DNA of 64,000 nucleotides from Cepaea nemoralis (lineage: Eukaryota > Mollusca > Gastropoda > Stylommatophora > Helicidae). Below, in pieces: positions 52,511 through 64,000 of this stretch. The stretch spans positions 288,501 through 352,500 of the forward strand of contig JACEFZ010011721.1 of NCBI GenBank assembly GCA_014155875.1, in the 5' to 3' direction. The notes beneath the pieces were generated by a model, which worked only from the letters and a program-made list of their open reading frames with translations, was not told where the DNA came from and searched no databases. A program made the position numbers and the translations under genes. Each line of letters opens with the position of its first letter. Positions within the stretch are counted from its first letter, which is position 1.

Positions 52511-53789
52511 CTATCACAATAGTTGGTGCAAGAAACAAAATGAGTATTCACTATTTGTCAAAGGGATTCTATGAGAAATCTCGATGGAACATACGACCAC
52601 CTTTCTCTCACCAAAGTTAAAATGTATTAGTCATTAGTACGTCAAAGTCAGGAAAAAGATTTCTGATGTGTAATTCTTGAGAATTATTGTCATTCTAAAG
52701 TATAAAGGATTGTAATGACTAAACAGAAGTTAGTTAATATGATTATATTGAGTCGTCCATCTGGCGTATCCATCGATGTATGTTTCTTTGATGGAGATTC
52801 CGTGATCTTTTAAGCACATAAGATTTTATAAGTCTTTCCAGCACATCAGATTATGCCAAGAGACATTGTAACTTAGAATGTATAGTTTACTGTAATATTT
52901 GTAAAATATCAAAATCAACTGCAAAATAGAATTTAATTACAGTAAATGCGTCAAGTGCATTGAATCTAGTTTGCACGATGTCCTATCCAATGGCCCAAAA
53001 TATGTCAAATATCCAGGCATACTTCATGACAATGATTGTATGACATAAAGTGATTAATGTGTGTTGTTACGTGAAATTATTTTCTTGTTTTATATGGCAG
53101 TTCTGTTGTCAATTTTAGATTACAATGCTTTGGCGTTATAGTCTGCTAATTCTGCTCAGTTATTGTCTTTGGCTACCATATGTCTGGTTATCAAAATGTC
53201 ATATTTAATTGCTTATATTATTTTCTATTGTCCTTGGGGTAAATAAGTAGATATCGTTTTGAATACACTTCTGTTGTATGTCTTAAGGATGTGTTTTGTC
53301 TGTCTAGTAATTTCTGTTGCTCAAATGATAACTGTTATTTATGTCAATGAATTCTACTTTTTGTTTTAAACTGATTCTTTGATCAAATAAAATAAATTTG
53401 GTTTGCAATTTGGTAGTTTTCTTGTTACTTTTTGTTATTCTATGGTCTTAAGCAAGAGAAAAAATGTTTTGAATGCGTTACATACGTAATTTAAATTCTC
53501 AAGCGTTGGATGTTAACTTTTGGGTATTTTCTTGCCACATTGCAACCTTTTCTGATATTTCACCTTTTCTTTTAAATCAAAAATGTTTTACTGATGAGTA
53601 TGGCCGAAATTTATTAAGGTTTATGGGTTTTGCAGAGTTACTCATCATGCAGGGCATAGTGGTTTTTGTAATAATGTGTTCAAATCTTTGAGTAAAATTT
53701 TTTTGATAGTTCTTGGTTATCAGTTGTCAGCACTGTTTAACCACAGAGTTGGATATTTGTTGAGGAATAGCGTCTTCCTGTTTGTTAAT
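52511..53789. other. AT-rich sequence, nothing recognised
   Basis: No coding motif or repeat identified; the 3' part may include decayed LINE-F sequence upstream of 53790. Confidence 0.4.
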
Positions 53790-56125
53790 GACCGAAATCA
53801 ACGACGCATTGCAAATACTGGGTTGTCCTTCATTCGCCTTTGTGTCAGATTGTCCTGTCCTAATAGGCTTTAGCACATTGATGAACACAATATACGATAC
53901 TGGAGATATACCTCATGAATTGTGTAATTCTATATTTATTGCATTCACAAAGAAATCAGGAGCCTTGGAATGTGATCAACATTGAACAATTAGTATAATG
54001 AGTCACATCACACATATTTTGCTAAGAATTATCATGCAAAGAGTTAGGAAGAAAATACAACCTGAAGTAGGAGAAGAACAATGTGGGTTTGTAGAAGGCA
54101 AGGGTACAGTAAATGCTATGTATATGCTACTAACAGTAAGTGAACGCTCTATAGAAGTATACAAAGATCTACATCTGTGCTTTATTGACTACAAAAGGGC
54201 TTTCAATAGAGTAAGACATGCCAACATGACAGAGATGCTTGCAGATCTACAAATTAATGGAAAAGACATTAGACTTGTAAAAAAAAACATATATTGGAAA
54301 CAACAAGCTGCCATAAAAATTGTAATGAAGTAGGCCAATATCAGCCTACTAAGAGAGGTGTTAGACAAGGATGTGTAATGTCTCCAGATCATTTTTCCCT
54401 ATACATTGAAAATATTTTCAGAAATTTAGAAGATATAAATGAAATCATCATTGGGGGATGAAACATCAATAATATTAAATATGCAGATGATACAGTATTC
54501 TTCTTCTTCTTTCGTTCGCTTAAAATATGTCTATAACTGCAGTGTTGTCTCTTGTATGAATTTAACTGTCTTTTTTTAGTTCACACAGCGGTCCATAGAG
54601 TTTATCTTCCACTGTTGTCTCTCTAGGCCAGAAGGTCTGCCTAGATATGTTATATTTTGGGCAGTCTTGGAGTATGTGCTCTGCTGTCTGCGACGCCAAT
54701 CCACATGTGCACATGGCTTATTCACCAATCTTGAATTTTGTATACATATGGTTGCGTAATCTATTGTGTCCTGGTCTGAGGCACAGAATAATAACTTGTT
54801 CTGGTCTGTCCATAGTGTGGTAGTAATCTTGAGCAGGTTTTGGTGGCTTTCTGACTGATTTGATCATTCTTTTCTTTTGGTGGTCTGTAACCGGCACATC
54901 GGGTTGTTCTTCTTGTGCTCCTTCCTTAGCCAATCGATCAGGTCTGTCTTTTCCGGGTACTCCACAGTGGGATGGTATCCATTGTATGGTGACCTTATGC
55001 TGACTGCTAAGCTCAGAAAGTAGTGTCTTTAGTACTGGCAATTTCCCAGACAGGAGCGCCTCGAGAACTGATTTTGCATCTGTCAATAGCACCACAGGTT
55101 GTGTACCACGGCTGGTATTTAGTAATTTCTCTGTTGCTATCTTGAAAGCCTCAATTTCAGCATCATAGTTATGGCAGCACTTTCCTGTTGGTATCTGGCC
55201 GTGTCCCTAGCATTATTAGGGTATTCTATGTACACTCATGTTCCTCCATTTCGAACAGAATTTTGTGCTGATCCATCTGTGTAGACTTGGGTCCAGAGGT
55301 CCTGTGGTATTCTTTAACAAGGAAGCTGAGAGTGGCTGATACAGTATTGATTGCAGACAATGAGCAGGATCTGCAACAATTAGTAGATATGGTTGTTGCA
55401 CACAGTGACCAGCTAGGGTTGGAATTGAATTGTAAGGAGACACAGATTATCATTATCTTCGGCACTAGGACGAAGGAAATACCACAATGTAATATACAGG
55501 TAAATGAGAATATTCTTCAACAAGTGAATCGGTACAATTATCTCGGAACAGTCATAACATCTGATGCGAAATGCCTTGAAGAGATTAGAACAAGAATTGC
55601 CATGGCGAAAGTAGCCTTTTGCAAGATTAAAAACATATTGACCAATAAAAATATGTCACCTGCAACGAGAAAAAGAGTCATGAGGTGCTATCTGGAACCT
55701 GTACTGTTGTATGGATGTGAAGTTCGGACAATGAGCAAATAAGCTTTTAAAAAAAATAATAAAATAAAAATCTGATGGCTGTAGAAATGTGGTTTCTGAG
55801 GAGAATGCAAAGAATACCATGGACAGACAAAAAATTCAATGACCAAGTCCTACAAGAAACAAATGGAAATTGTACACTGATTAGAGAAATTAGACGCAGT
55901 CAAAATTGTTTGGACATTTTATGAGAAGAAATAAATTGGACAACTTGGTGAAAACTGGCAAGATCGAGGGGGAATAGTACAAGAGGAAGACAGAGAAGTA
56001 AATACCTTGGTGGGTTGGCCACGTGGCATAGCCGAGACAAGAACACTGAGCTGGTCCACTACTCTTGTTATCGAGCGAAATGGTGAATTATGATCGCCCA
56101 CGCGTATCAGTATAGCACATGATGA
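53790..56125 (+). pseudogene. LINE-F, longest copy, interrupted by LINE-C
   Basis: RTE-like reverse transcriptase: LMNTIYDTGDIPHELCNSIF near 53880, SIMSHITHILLRIIMQRVRK near 53990, EEQCGFVEGKGTVNAMYML, LCFIDYKRAFNRVRHANM, then RGVRQGCVMSPDHFSLYIEN near 54355, IKYADDTV at 54475-54497 where LINE-C interrupts, continuing VLIADNEQDLQQLVDMVVAH at 55345, YNYLGTVITSDAKCLEEIRT, RKRVMRCYLEPVLLYGCEV, and a decayed end to 56125. The active site aspartates survive. Several frameshifts. Endonuclease part absent. Confidence 0.88.
54488..55348 (-). mobile_element. LINE-C 3' fragment with 12-bp target duplication
   Basis: Insertion 54500-55336 flanked by TGATACAGTATT (54488-54499, 55337-55348), exactly inside the active-site codons of LINE-F. 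Minus-strand coding covers the RNase H centre to the C-terminus: VTIQWIPSHCGVPGKDRPDR, ERPEQVII-type sequence, and the knuckle region, with an (AAG)n tail at 54500-54510. Closely related to 9193-10893. Confidence 0.92.
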
Positions 56126-56299
56126 GCTGCATGTAGGAGTTATTCCTTTTCTTCTTCTTTTAGAGGGTTATTGTTTTGGCATTTCTGTTCGCATAGTGAT
56201 AGTATTTGTGTCCTGCATTATGTAATGCCTGTTTGGCGAGTGTACAGGGTGTTATTATTTTCCCCCGCAGGCTTGTGACCTGTTCATACACCTCTTTTC

Positions 56300-57130
56300 T
56301 ATGTTAATCATGTACTCATTCAAATCCAGCATTGGGTCCCGTGGGTTAGCGCCGTACACAAGTTCGAATAGAGAATACCCTGTAATGCCTTGTGGTATGC
56401 AAACATAATTGCCGCTGTCACTTTTGCCTGTGTTCTTTTCAGGACACCACTCAGATGTTCTGTTTGCTGTTCAAACTTACCTTGGTATCTTTGCTGGTAT
56501 TGGAGTCACTGGCCATATGGATGTTGTTTGTACTGGTTTGCAAGAAATTGGCAATTACTCCTATTTCCAAATCTGTCTGAGTCTTATAATATGTCTCGCC
56601 CTTGGATCCATTTCTTTTATGGACGTACGCTTGTTTTTAATGAGGAATGTTGCCATTGCCTCTGGCACTCCTGAGATCAGCTTATCCATACGAGGTCTCT
56701 CAGCTTCTGGAAGCTGTCTTTCCCATTTGCTAATTTCAGTTATTGGTCGACCACCGAAAAATTAAGAGATGTTTTGTTAGCTTTTGAAGCCAGAGATCTG
56801 TAGGTTGTTCTTAAACCTGCTTCATCTAGGCAAAAATGCGCCAAAGACACCTACCCGAACATACTGATAGTTTGTTCTCAAATCTTTGGAAATTACTTCC
56901 ACAAACTTTAAAAATTCTAGTGCTAGGTGTTTTAAATAAAATTACACACTTTTCCTCAAACACCTTATAGTGCTTCATCAAAACTTCAAAATGTGTAACC
57001 CATGCTGATGTGGAATCACCTGGTGTGATATTTCTGACGATGCCATGGTATCGTTTACTAGAATCCATGCCACTCTGATGTGTCTCCACCTTGCCGTGGT
57101 AGAAGAGATTTAGTGTTCCATTAACCACAA
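56300..57130 (-). pseudogene. LTR-retrotransposon-like remnant (integrase region)
   Basis: On the minus strand GITGYSLFELVYGANPRDPM near 56330-56390 is like the end of the integrase core in Gypsy/BEL elements (T-G-x-S-P-F-x-L-V-Y-G). Further upstream on that strand EQQTEHLSGVLKRTQ and an open frame at 56826-57128 with HFEVLMKHYKVFEEK may be gag- or pol-like. Strongly decayed; class assignment uncertain. Confidence 0.5.
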
Positions 57131-57329
57131 GAGCTATTCTGACGGTAGCACAATTACTTGTAGGGTTTCCCGTGTCGGCCAGTCAAGGAATAGGAACCAG
57201 ACTAAGAGAGACACACATCTGCTGCCTTGCGGGTAGACTGGGGACAGCCAGTGAAAGTCTAGGGATAAGCAAATCCATTGTACTCAAAGTCACAATTAGA
57301 CGCACGATGGCACTACATTCTTGGTCCAG

Positions 57330-57520
57330 AATATATTCTACGGCTCTCAGTTGAGGGATATGGCTGAACGTTCTAAGCCAATATCCCCCGGGTGTGAGGT
57401 CCAGGTCGATACTCACCCACTGCAAAATGGAGGTGAGATACTGAGCGTGCTACATGCTAGGTCCAGATACTTGTTCTACGGCTCTCAGCCGAGGGATATG
57501 AGAGATCCCCTTGAAGAGAG
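57330..57520. repeat. Imperfect direct repeat, period about 128 bp
   Basis: TTCTACGGCTCTCAG followed by GAGGGATATG occurs at 57344-57370 and 57472-57500, each preceded by GGTCCAGA. Not linked to a known element. Confidence 0.8.
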
Positions 57521-57694
57521 GACCTGGCCATTACTCGTTCTCTGCTGCATGGAGATAAGATACTGACCGGCAGCACATGCAGCCTAGACCGAGAGCGTTA
57601 CTAAAGGTGGAAGAAGAGTTCAAGTCGTACGCAATGGTTATGATGCAAGTATGTATTTAAACTCACTGAGTAAGCGTAATCAAAGGTGGAAAAC

Positions 57695-57850
57695 TGTCTA
57701 ATTAACACCAAATGGAACACTAGCGAATCCATTACGTGGAATTCCGAAGCGAAAGCTTGCCGAATAGATGTTTCATTAACATGAAATGGAACGCTTGGCT
57801 AGCGAATCCATTACGTGGAAGTCCAAAGCGAAAGCTTGCTGAGTGGATGT
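57695..57850. repeat. Imperfect tandem duplication, about 75 bp
   Basis: GCGAATCCATTACGTGGAA and AAGCGAAAGCTTGC occur twice (57723-57765, 57799-57840). Confidence 0.88.
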
Positions 57851-58430
57851 TGTCTGCAGATTGACTGTTCCTGGTTTGTGTGGGAAGAGGCCAGTGGCAA
57901 ATGAAATACCCAATCCATGAAAATGAGGAATTAAAGCAGCTATGAGCAGGATGTGGAGATTCCTTGGGTCAGCCCAATCTCAGAGCACTATGTGCCGGCT
58001 CTGCAATTATGGAAGCCTCCTTGGATGGTGAAAAATGTCCATAGACTGCTCCTGCCTTCCCTTGAGGGTTGACCGTGATGTCTTTGACCGTTCTAACTTG
58101 ACCAGCTTAGATGTGGACGACACCACAATAGTAAGAGTCTAATGTACCTTGAAACCCCGGGAACGTAAAAACGCCCGCAGAAGTCAGATGTGCCGTCCTA
58201 AGGGTGCAAATAAAATTAGCACAACGCAAAAACGTCCGAGTGAGAGTTAAATGACCTTCGTGCCCGGAAGAGCTCTGAATATCTTGTCTTCCGGGCACAG
58301 CGTCCATTTCATGTCCAACAGAAAGTTCACTGAGTGGACGCCGTCTGCAGACCGACCATTGCTGGTTTGGGCAGGGAGCAGCCTGTGGCGAAATAAATGC
58401 CCAATACATGGAAATGAGGAATTAAAAATG
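57838..58430. repeat. Two direct repeats of about 100 bp, 385 bp apart
   Basis: 57838-57937 and 58328-58427 share GTCTGCAGA, CTGGTTTG, and GGAAATGAGGAATTAAA-type ends at roughly 80 percent similarity. Could be the ends of a small LTR-like or tandemly duplicated element; no coding between them. Confidence 0.7.
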
Positions 58431-59075
58431 TGTGTGTGTGTGGTGCGTGGGTTGGGAATAGTGCGTGGTAGGGGGTGTATGTGATGTGCGGGTGGGGGAT
58501 TGTGTGGTGGGGGATTAGGTTAAGGCATGTGTGGGTAGGTGGAAGTTGTATGTGTGGGTGGTGGGGTGTGTGTGAGTGGATTGGGGATGTATGGGTGGTT
58601 AGGGAGATGTGTGTGTGTGGGGGGGGGGGGTAGGGACATGTCAGTTGGTGGGGGATGTGTGTGTATGGTTTGGGGATGTGTGAGTGGATGTGCGATGTGT
58701 GGGTTGGTGGGGGATTGTGTGTGTGGGTGGGGAATATGTTGTCGATGGAGATGTGGCTGGGGGATGGGTGGTTTGAGGTGTGGGTGGGGAGAGGATGTGT
58801 GGGGTAGGATATGGATGGGCGTGGGATGTGTGGGTTGGTGGGGGAATGTTTGTGGGTTTCGAGTGTGTTTTGGTTGGGGGATCAGGTGAGGGCAGTGTGT
58901 GTGAGTGGGGGATGTGCGGGAGGGGGATGGGTCGGTTGGTGGGGTATGTATGTGTCCCTTGGTGTGCGTGTGTGTCGGTAGGTGGGGGTGTGTATGTGTC
59001 CCTTGGTGCGCGCGTGTGTGGGTAGGTGGGGGTGTTGTGGGGGTGGGGTGATGTATGGATAGGTGGGAGATGGGC
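58428..59075. repeat. G/T-rich low-complexity minisatellite
   Basis: About 650 bp almost free of C on the plus strand, made of variants of GTGTGGGTTGGTGGGGGAT. Long open frames on both strands here follow from the composition and are not genes. It may form G-rich structures. Confidence 0.93.
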
Positions 59076-59089
59076 TTCATAACATTGTA

Positions 59090-59258
59090 ATTAGCCTTGT
59101 TTATGTTTACAACATTCATTTCACAATGTTTATTTTTCTTCCTATGTAAATGTATAATGCTCTTGATGAACGAAAGACGAGTGATTGGAAGGGCCGAATG
59201 TAAGACGGGTCTGCGCGCCCAATTTGTGACCCTAATAAAGTTGATTTGATTTGATTTG
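59090..59258 (+). mobile_element. 3' end of a CR1/Jockey-like LINE
   Basis: Untranslated tail ending CCTAATAAAGTTGATTTGAT with a (TTGAT)n repeat, the style of 3' end also seen at 1777-1810. Only this end is recognisable; the coding part has probably been lost or replaced by the G/T-rich repeat. Confidence 0.65.
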
Positions 59259-59990
59259 CTCTGGTCCGAGGATCGACGTTATCTCCATCCTAGTAGCCCT
59301 CCTTCAGTGGCGCAGGCTAGGGTCGTTCTTGTCTCGATAAGCAAGCAAGCAGCACCTTAGACACAAAACACAGGTAAAAGCAGCGGGTACTCAGCCAGAT
59401 ACGGTTCGGACGGACGCTCCAAGGGGGGAGCAATTCAGACTGGTAAGCAGGAACTTCAGTTAAAAAGACTTCACATTGATTTGGTGGTTTGTAGATGTTG
59501 AGAAGATATCTGACAGTCACATACGCCGGAAGATCTCGTTACACATTTAAGGAGTAGATTCACACATGCATATTGACGTCACAGTGTGAAAGAGTCGCGA
59601 GCATGTTGAAGACTAGAATTTTGAACTGTGTTGAAGGCTGACTTTCATGACTGTTCTACTGTTGGTTACAAAGCTTTCTTGTGTGATTCAAATTAGACGT
59701 CCCCACCCCTTCCCTCCTCCAAGTCTACCATGGTGTTACTGGTCGTTGTAGATTGTGAAATACTGTTGTCTAGGAGATATGAAAGGTACATTAACTGTGA
59801 CTCCCCTCGTTACTTGGCTCACTTACAACTGCTGCTGACAGATCTCATTTGAGTGGACAAAACACACTGCGGCAGCCGGACCACTGCGGCAGTGGTGCAC
59901 ACAAATTCTGAATGACACGCCAGTGATGTTGTTACTAACAAACTCGCATTTTCTGCTGTCGCACACCGGTGCGAAGATAATAGCATATTC
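59259..59990. other. No recognised feature
   Basis: Nothing identified on either strand. Confidence 0.4.
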
Positions 59991-60059
59991 ACACCAATCC
60001 TATGCTGCCAATGTCAAACTTGGACATTATCCAAATTACACTTACGAAAAATCAACACC

Positions 60060-60430
60060 TGCGAAATTAGATGCTTGAGAAGAGCTGCCAACTTAACTAT
60101 CCGAGACCGAATAACAAATGATGTTATCGGAGAGACAGTGGGATCAACACCTTGTACCAAATATACTGAAAGACAGAAAATCAAATGCCTTGGCCATCTC
60201 GTTAGAATGCAACACCATAAACTACCATAGCCGGCCCTACATCAAAGTAGATCTGCTACTAGAGCAATAGGACGCCCGAGAAGAAAATGAATTGACGATA
60301 TCAAAAACATTGTACAATCACATGGAATGACACTATCCCTTGCCACACATCAGGCGCTGGAACGCCATTTATTTCTCCCCCCGACGCTTGACGGAAAAAG
60401 TGGAAGATGATGACCAGGATGATGACTTGT
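60060..60430 (+). pseudogene. RTE-like LINE C-terminal fragment
   Basis: CLRRAANLTIRDRITNDVIG, then YTERQKIKCLGHLVRMQHHK, then RSATRAIGRPRRK, the usual last domain of RTE-like LINEs, with two stops. The tail near 60400-60425 is GATGA-rich. Family different from LINE-E and LINE-F. Confidence 0.78.
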
Positions 60431-60461
60431 GCAGAATAAGTTTCAAATTAAACTAAGCACA

Positions 60462-60545
60462 AGTCGCTCTGTGGAATGAGACCATATGGGATAAAATCAT
60501 ATGCTATGAAGTCGACCCTCTTGCCCTTAAACACCACTATTTTTG
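60462..60545 (+). repeat. SINE1 tail fragment
   Basis: GAGACCATATGGGATAAAAT and GAAGTCGACCCTCTTGCCCT match the 3' part of SINE1 (8567-8620). Confidence 0.8.
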
Positions 60546-60624
60546 ATGACAGTATTAAGTTTTGAAACGTCTTTAATTTTTCTTGTGCTTAAGAGAAATG
60601 TCCTGGTTTGTCAGTTACACAAAC

Positions 60625-60745
60625 TGGCAACCCTAGGCATGTAGCAGCGCAGTGTTGGAATCTACTCCACCAGTGAAAACGTGGAGTCGACAGCAGACAA
60701 GGCTGACAACCCCTAATGCTGTATATGCCCTTATCTTGAACAATG
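60625..60745 (-). repeat. Short dispersed repeat, copy 2
   Basis: Minus-strand match to 15487-15610 (ATACAGCATTAGGGGTTGTC and the CACTGGTGGAG block). Confidence 0.7.
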
Positions 60746-60894
60746 ATAACACAGATAAACACCCGTTGGATCCTTCGAAATAAAACAACAACAAACAAAC
60801 ATGGCGGTTAGGCGTTGAGCCGCTAAGGTCTGTGGTGTATTTATCCATGTGGCTGCGATTTATATTTGCATTTCCCCATGTTGGACTTGTAATA

Positions 60895-61450
60895 TATGGT
60901 TCCGTCGCCCTGCTACTGAGTGAGTCGTTGCACGACTCTGTGAGCTGTGAAATTCGGGTGGAATACTTTTACACCTGTCCGCTTTTGTTTGTACAGTGAA
61001 CTGCATGTTCGAAACAACGGCTACCCGGCTGTTGCTGAATTGACTGATTTGCCTTTTCGGTTCACGGGTGCATTTTCAGGAGACTCCTGGGAGTCGACGC
61101 TGGAGCTACGGAGTTCGTGCTTTGTGCGGCGCTTTCGGTGGGGACGCCCTGCGGAAAGATACCTAGCCATGTGAGAAAACCCGGGTCAATGAAGTCTTTC
61201 TGGTGACTGCCAATTCCATCGACGATGAACTGTAATTTTCGTGGATGACTTTTGTGTTGGCATTCTGACGGTGGCATTATGGACAATGTACCTTGCGGGC
61301 TGTTGGATTGCCGAGACTCCTGTCTGCTCCACTTTTCACACTGGACAGTAAGGAGCATTTTATGTAATATTCACTGGCACAGGAACAAAGCATAATGGGG
61401 ACGATCCGTTGCTGTGACATTGGAACCGCGACTGACTAACTAACTAAAAG
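60895..61450 (+). mobile_element. SINE-X copy 2, mosaic with SINE1
   Basis: 60900-61050 and 61200-61450 match SINE-X (minus copy at 9870-10475): GGTTCCGTCGCCCTGCTACT, CCATCGACGATGAACTGTA, CACTGGCACAGGAACAAAGC, tail (AACT)n at 61430-61447. In between, 61050-61200 is SINE1 core and tail (TCGGTTCACG, GAGCTACGGAGTTCGTGCTT, AATGAAGTC). The switch is at similar positions in both families, so this is a recombinant or a nested, deleted insertion. Confidence 0.8.
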
Positions 61451-61460
61451 CTTCGCCACC

Positions 61461-63045
61461 TATAGTTTAGTTAGTTAGTCTTTCCTCTTGAGCCTAAGGC
61501 GACGCATAGGGCAGAAGTCCTGTCTCTCCATGCTTGGCGGTTCGCTGCTACCTGTTGTAGATCTTGGATATTTACTTGGCCATTGAATGAGCCTTCTCTA
61601 ATGAGGGTTCTACGCAGGGTCTCTCTTGGTCTTCCCCGTTTTCTTTTCCCTACTGGTGACCATATGAGGGCTTGGTAGGGGAGTCTTGACTTGTCCATTC
61701 TGAGTACATGGCCGATGTAGTTCCAACGGCGTCTTCTTATGAAATTGGATACTGTATCTTGCTTAGTCTCTTGTCTTATTTGCGAATTGGTTCTGAAGTC
61801 TGTCCAGTGGATGTTTAGAAGTCTTCTAAGACATTTGTTCTCAAAATTGTCTAATTTTTTATCTAAAGCTACCGTTGATTTCCAACTTTCACATCCATAC
61901 GTTAACACTGGAATCACACAAGAGTTGAAGATTTTAAGTTTTGTGTGTTTGCTGAGTGTCTTTGACTTCCAGATGTTTGACAGTTTATTGAAGGCACTAG
62001 ATGCCAGTGCGATTCTAGATGATATTTCTGGTGTTGAGTCCCCTGTAGATGTCATTTTGCTTCCTAGGTATGTAAAGCTGTTGACTTTTTCAAGAACGTA
62101 GCTGTTCAATTTGGTGTCATCTGAACTGTTCGTAAGATCAATAGTCTTTGTTTTTGTGGTGTTAATTTGGAGACCAATTTGCCCTGAAACATTTTGGAGG
62201 TGGTTTATTTTCTCTTGGGCATCCGGGTGTGTTGAACTCAAAAGCACTATGTCGTCGGCAAAGTCCAGGTCTTCTAGAATTTTGTCAACCCAATGGATAC
62301 CCATATTTGTGTTGTTTGTGCATTTGCGCATGACCCAGTCGATAGCTATTCCAAAAAGCATCGGTGATAAGACACAACCCTGTTTCACTCCCGTCGACTG
62401 AGAAACAGTCAGAGTTGCCTGTTTCTGTTCTTACGCAGCAACGTGTTTCTTTGTAGAAAGATTTTATGACGTTGGTATATTTGGTAGGAAAACCATAGAT
62501 GTTAAGTAGATTCCAAAGTGAAGGACGGTGGATACTGTCGAAGGCTTTTTGAAAGTCGACAAAGTTGGTGATTAATTTCGACGAATTCTACGGAGTCTTC
62601 AATGATTATTCTGTGGGTGAAAATGTGGTCTATGCATGACCGTTTTGGTCTGAAGCCTGCTTGTTCTTCTCTGAGCCTTTCATCTATCGCCTTTTTCAAT
62701 CTTTCAAGTAACATGCTACAAAAAAGTTTTCCTGGTACTGACAATAGAGTGATACCACGCCAATTATTGCAATCAGACATATCGCCCTTTTTAGGCAGTT
62801 TGAAAATTACACCATCTTTCCACTGTTGTGGTGGGGATTCGCTTTGCCAGATTTCATTGATCAGCTGTAACAAACGTTGTAAGGTGTTCTCATCTGCTGC
62901 TTTGAGCATTTCTCCTGAGATTTCATCTTCACCAACAGCTTTGTTGTTCTTCAATTTTTTGATGGCTGCTTTAATCTCTTCCATGGTGAATGACTCGCAG
63001 GAGGCATCTAGTGGGGGCATAGTAAACATTAAACCCAAAAATTAA
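61461..63045 (-). mobile_element. LINE-E, 5'-truncated
   Basis: RTE-like LINE without RNase H. Minus-strand: MEEIKAAIKKLKNNKAVGED near 62970, NNWRGITLLSVPGKLFCSML, EEQAGFRPKRSCIDHIF, VDFQKAFDSIHRPSLWNLLN after a frameshift near 62570, then SVKQGCVLSPMLFGIAI-type block near 62390, DLDFADDIVLLSSTHPDAQE (active site intact), VNSFTYLGSKMTSTGDSTPE, VIPVLTYGCESWKSTVALDK, and RRRWNYIGHVLRMDKSRLPY to the stop. Tail (AACT)n at 61461-61480. The 305-codon C-terminal frame is open. Two frameshifts (near 62400 and 62560) disable it. Confidence 0.92.
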
Positions 63046-63800
63046 TTAAACCTTCTAAATTCCTGTATGTATATTGGCGAGTAGATACTTCAATATAAAA
63101 CTTCGACTCTCGTTTAAAATACGCCATAAGATCCCGAGATAATCATTATAATATACAATATAAACCCCGCAAATAACGACCCTTGATTAACAGCATTATC
63201 GCCCTTTCATTGTAATAAATACAACAAGGCAAAGGTCAAATACGTGATTCACTATCCAATATAAAATGACACAAAGTGGTGCAGCTTTACATAACAGAGT
63301 TACGACACATACAGAACGTTGCGGCGGTTAGCCTTCATCAGCAAACAAACACATTCACAAACACAACATACAGTCAAGGAGAACTCCTGTGACTACATTA
63401 GAAGGTGATGACAGGACGAGAGGAACAAATGCATGGAAAAATAGAAGCAATGAAGAGAAAATGAGAATTGAAAAAAATGTTAATTGAAAAGAATGTTAGT
63501 TGAAGAAAATGTTTAATAGAAAAACTGTTAATAGAGAAAAAAACTGCATACTCACCTCACGTACGGATCTGTAAATGACTACGAAAATCTCGGGTGTAGT
63601 TATATACGGTGCTGGATGTTACGGTTCAGTGAGCACATAGAAAGAAGGGGGCGGGGTAGGAGGCGTGTAAAATTGAAGATAGTATTGACCAAGACCCCAT
63701 TGTGTTATTTAAGGTCTGGGTGGACTGGTGTGCATGAACACGCGTACTTACATAGACACACTTCAACAGACAAAATGCTAGTGTATGTGGACATATGCAC
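63046..63800. other. No recognised feature
   Basis: AT-rich sequence with some GAAAA-rich stretches near 63430-63545. No coding or repeat signature. Confidence 0.4.
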
Positions 63801-63810
63801 AGTATATGCA

Positions 63811-63811
<1 letters not shown>

Positions 63812-63876
<65 letters not shown>

Positions 63877-63925
63877 CGAGAGAGAGACAGACAGAGAGAG
63901 ACAGAGAGGGACAGAGAGAGGAAAA
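63812..63925. repeat. (GA)n microsatellite
   Basis: About 58 bp of pure GA followed by interrupted GA/GACA repeats. Confidence 0.96.
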
Positions 63926-64000
63926 GTGCCTGCGACATACCACATGGGGCATACTGTACCCTACGAAATAGTCAGTATGGTTGCTTGTCATACAATGCGC

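Noticed and set aside
58520..59119. Proline/histidine/threonine-rich 199-residue protein
   Set aside because: Antisense reading of the G/T-rich low-complexity tract.
63626..63991. Leucine/serine-rich membrane protein
   Set aside because: Produced by the (GA)n microsatellite read on the minus strand.

Overview
The window reads as an animal nuclear genome, repeat-rich, with no bacterial organisation. The evidence is GT-AG introns, one long C2H2 zinc-finger gene, many 5'-truncated APE-type non-LTR retrotransposons (LINEs), tRNA-headed SINEs, and mariner, hAT, piggyBac and IS630/Tc1-like DNA transposons. The mix of retroelement families is what I would expect in a mollusc or another lophotrochozoan; this is inference, and no sequence here fixes the species.

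The only convincing host gene is a plus-strand zinc-finger gene assembled from eight exons: 17216-17325, 17922-17985, 20438-20506, 21563-21631, 25102-25219, 32126-32217, 36299-36389 and 40015-41063. All have usable splice sites and every junction keeps one reading frame. Three of the first small exons carry a psi-K-x-E (SUMO-type) motif. The last exon holds about nine canonical C2H2 fingers plus decayed ones. An exon pair is duplicated: 25102/32126 resembles 36299/40015, including flanking intron sequence. Decayed finger remnants continue beyond the stop codon.

Everything else is mobile or repetitive and mostly dead. Layout: 1-4832, an RTE-like LINE (LINE-A) broken by two insertions; 4985-6641, a hAT-like transposase remnant and a LINE-B tail; 7330-8880, an IS630/Tc1-like transposase split by a tRNA-headed SINE with a 14-bp duplication; 9193-14155, one LINE family (LINE-C) arranged inside out, holding a 606-bp novel short element and a LINE-F insertion; 14156-16110, R2-like and RTE-like fragments. 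The introns at 17-40 kb hold two mariners, a hAT with 8-bp duplication containing a nested LINE, a piggyBac MITE, SINEs and three minisatellites. 42790-48210 is a nearly full-length RNase-H LINE (LINE-B) interrupted by a second LINE-A. 48430-51490 is a LINE-F tail split by an unidentified 2.8-kb insertion. 53790-56125 is LINE-F split by LINE-C. 56300-64000 holds LTR-like remnants, GT-rich repeat, SINE mosaics and LINE-E.

The most interesting signals are about how retroelements build other sequence. A 57-bp minisatellite is an expanded in-frame piece of the LINE-F C-terminus. A 41-bp minisatellite is an expanded SINE core. SINE families share a core with each other and with the first ORF codons of LINE-B, and share a 3' tail with LINE-B-type elements. 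Two LINE insertions carry fold-back palindromes.
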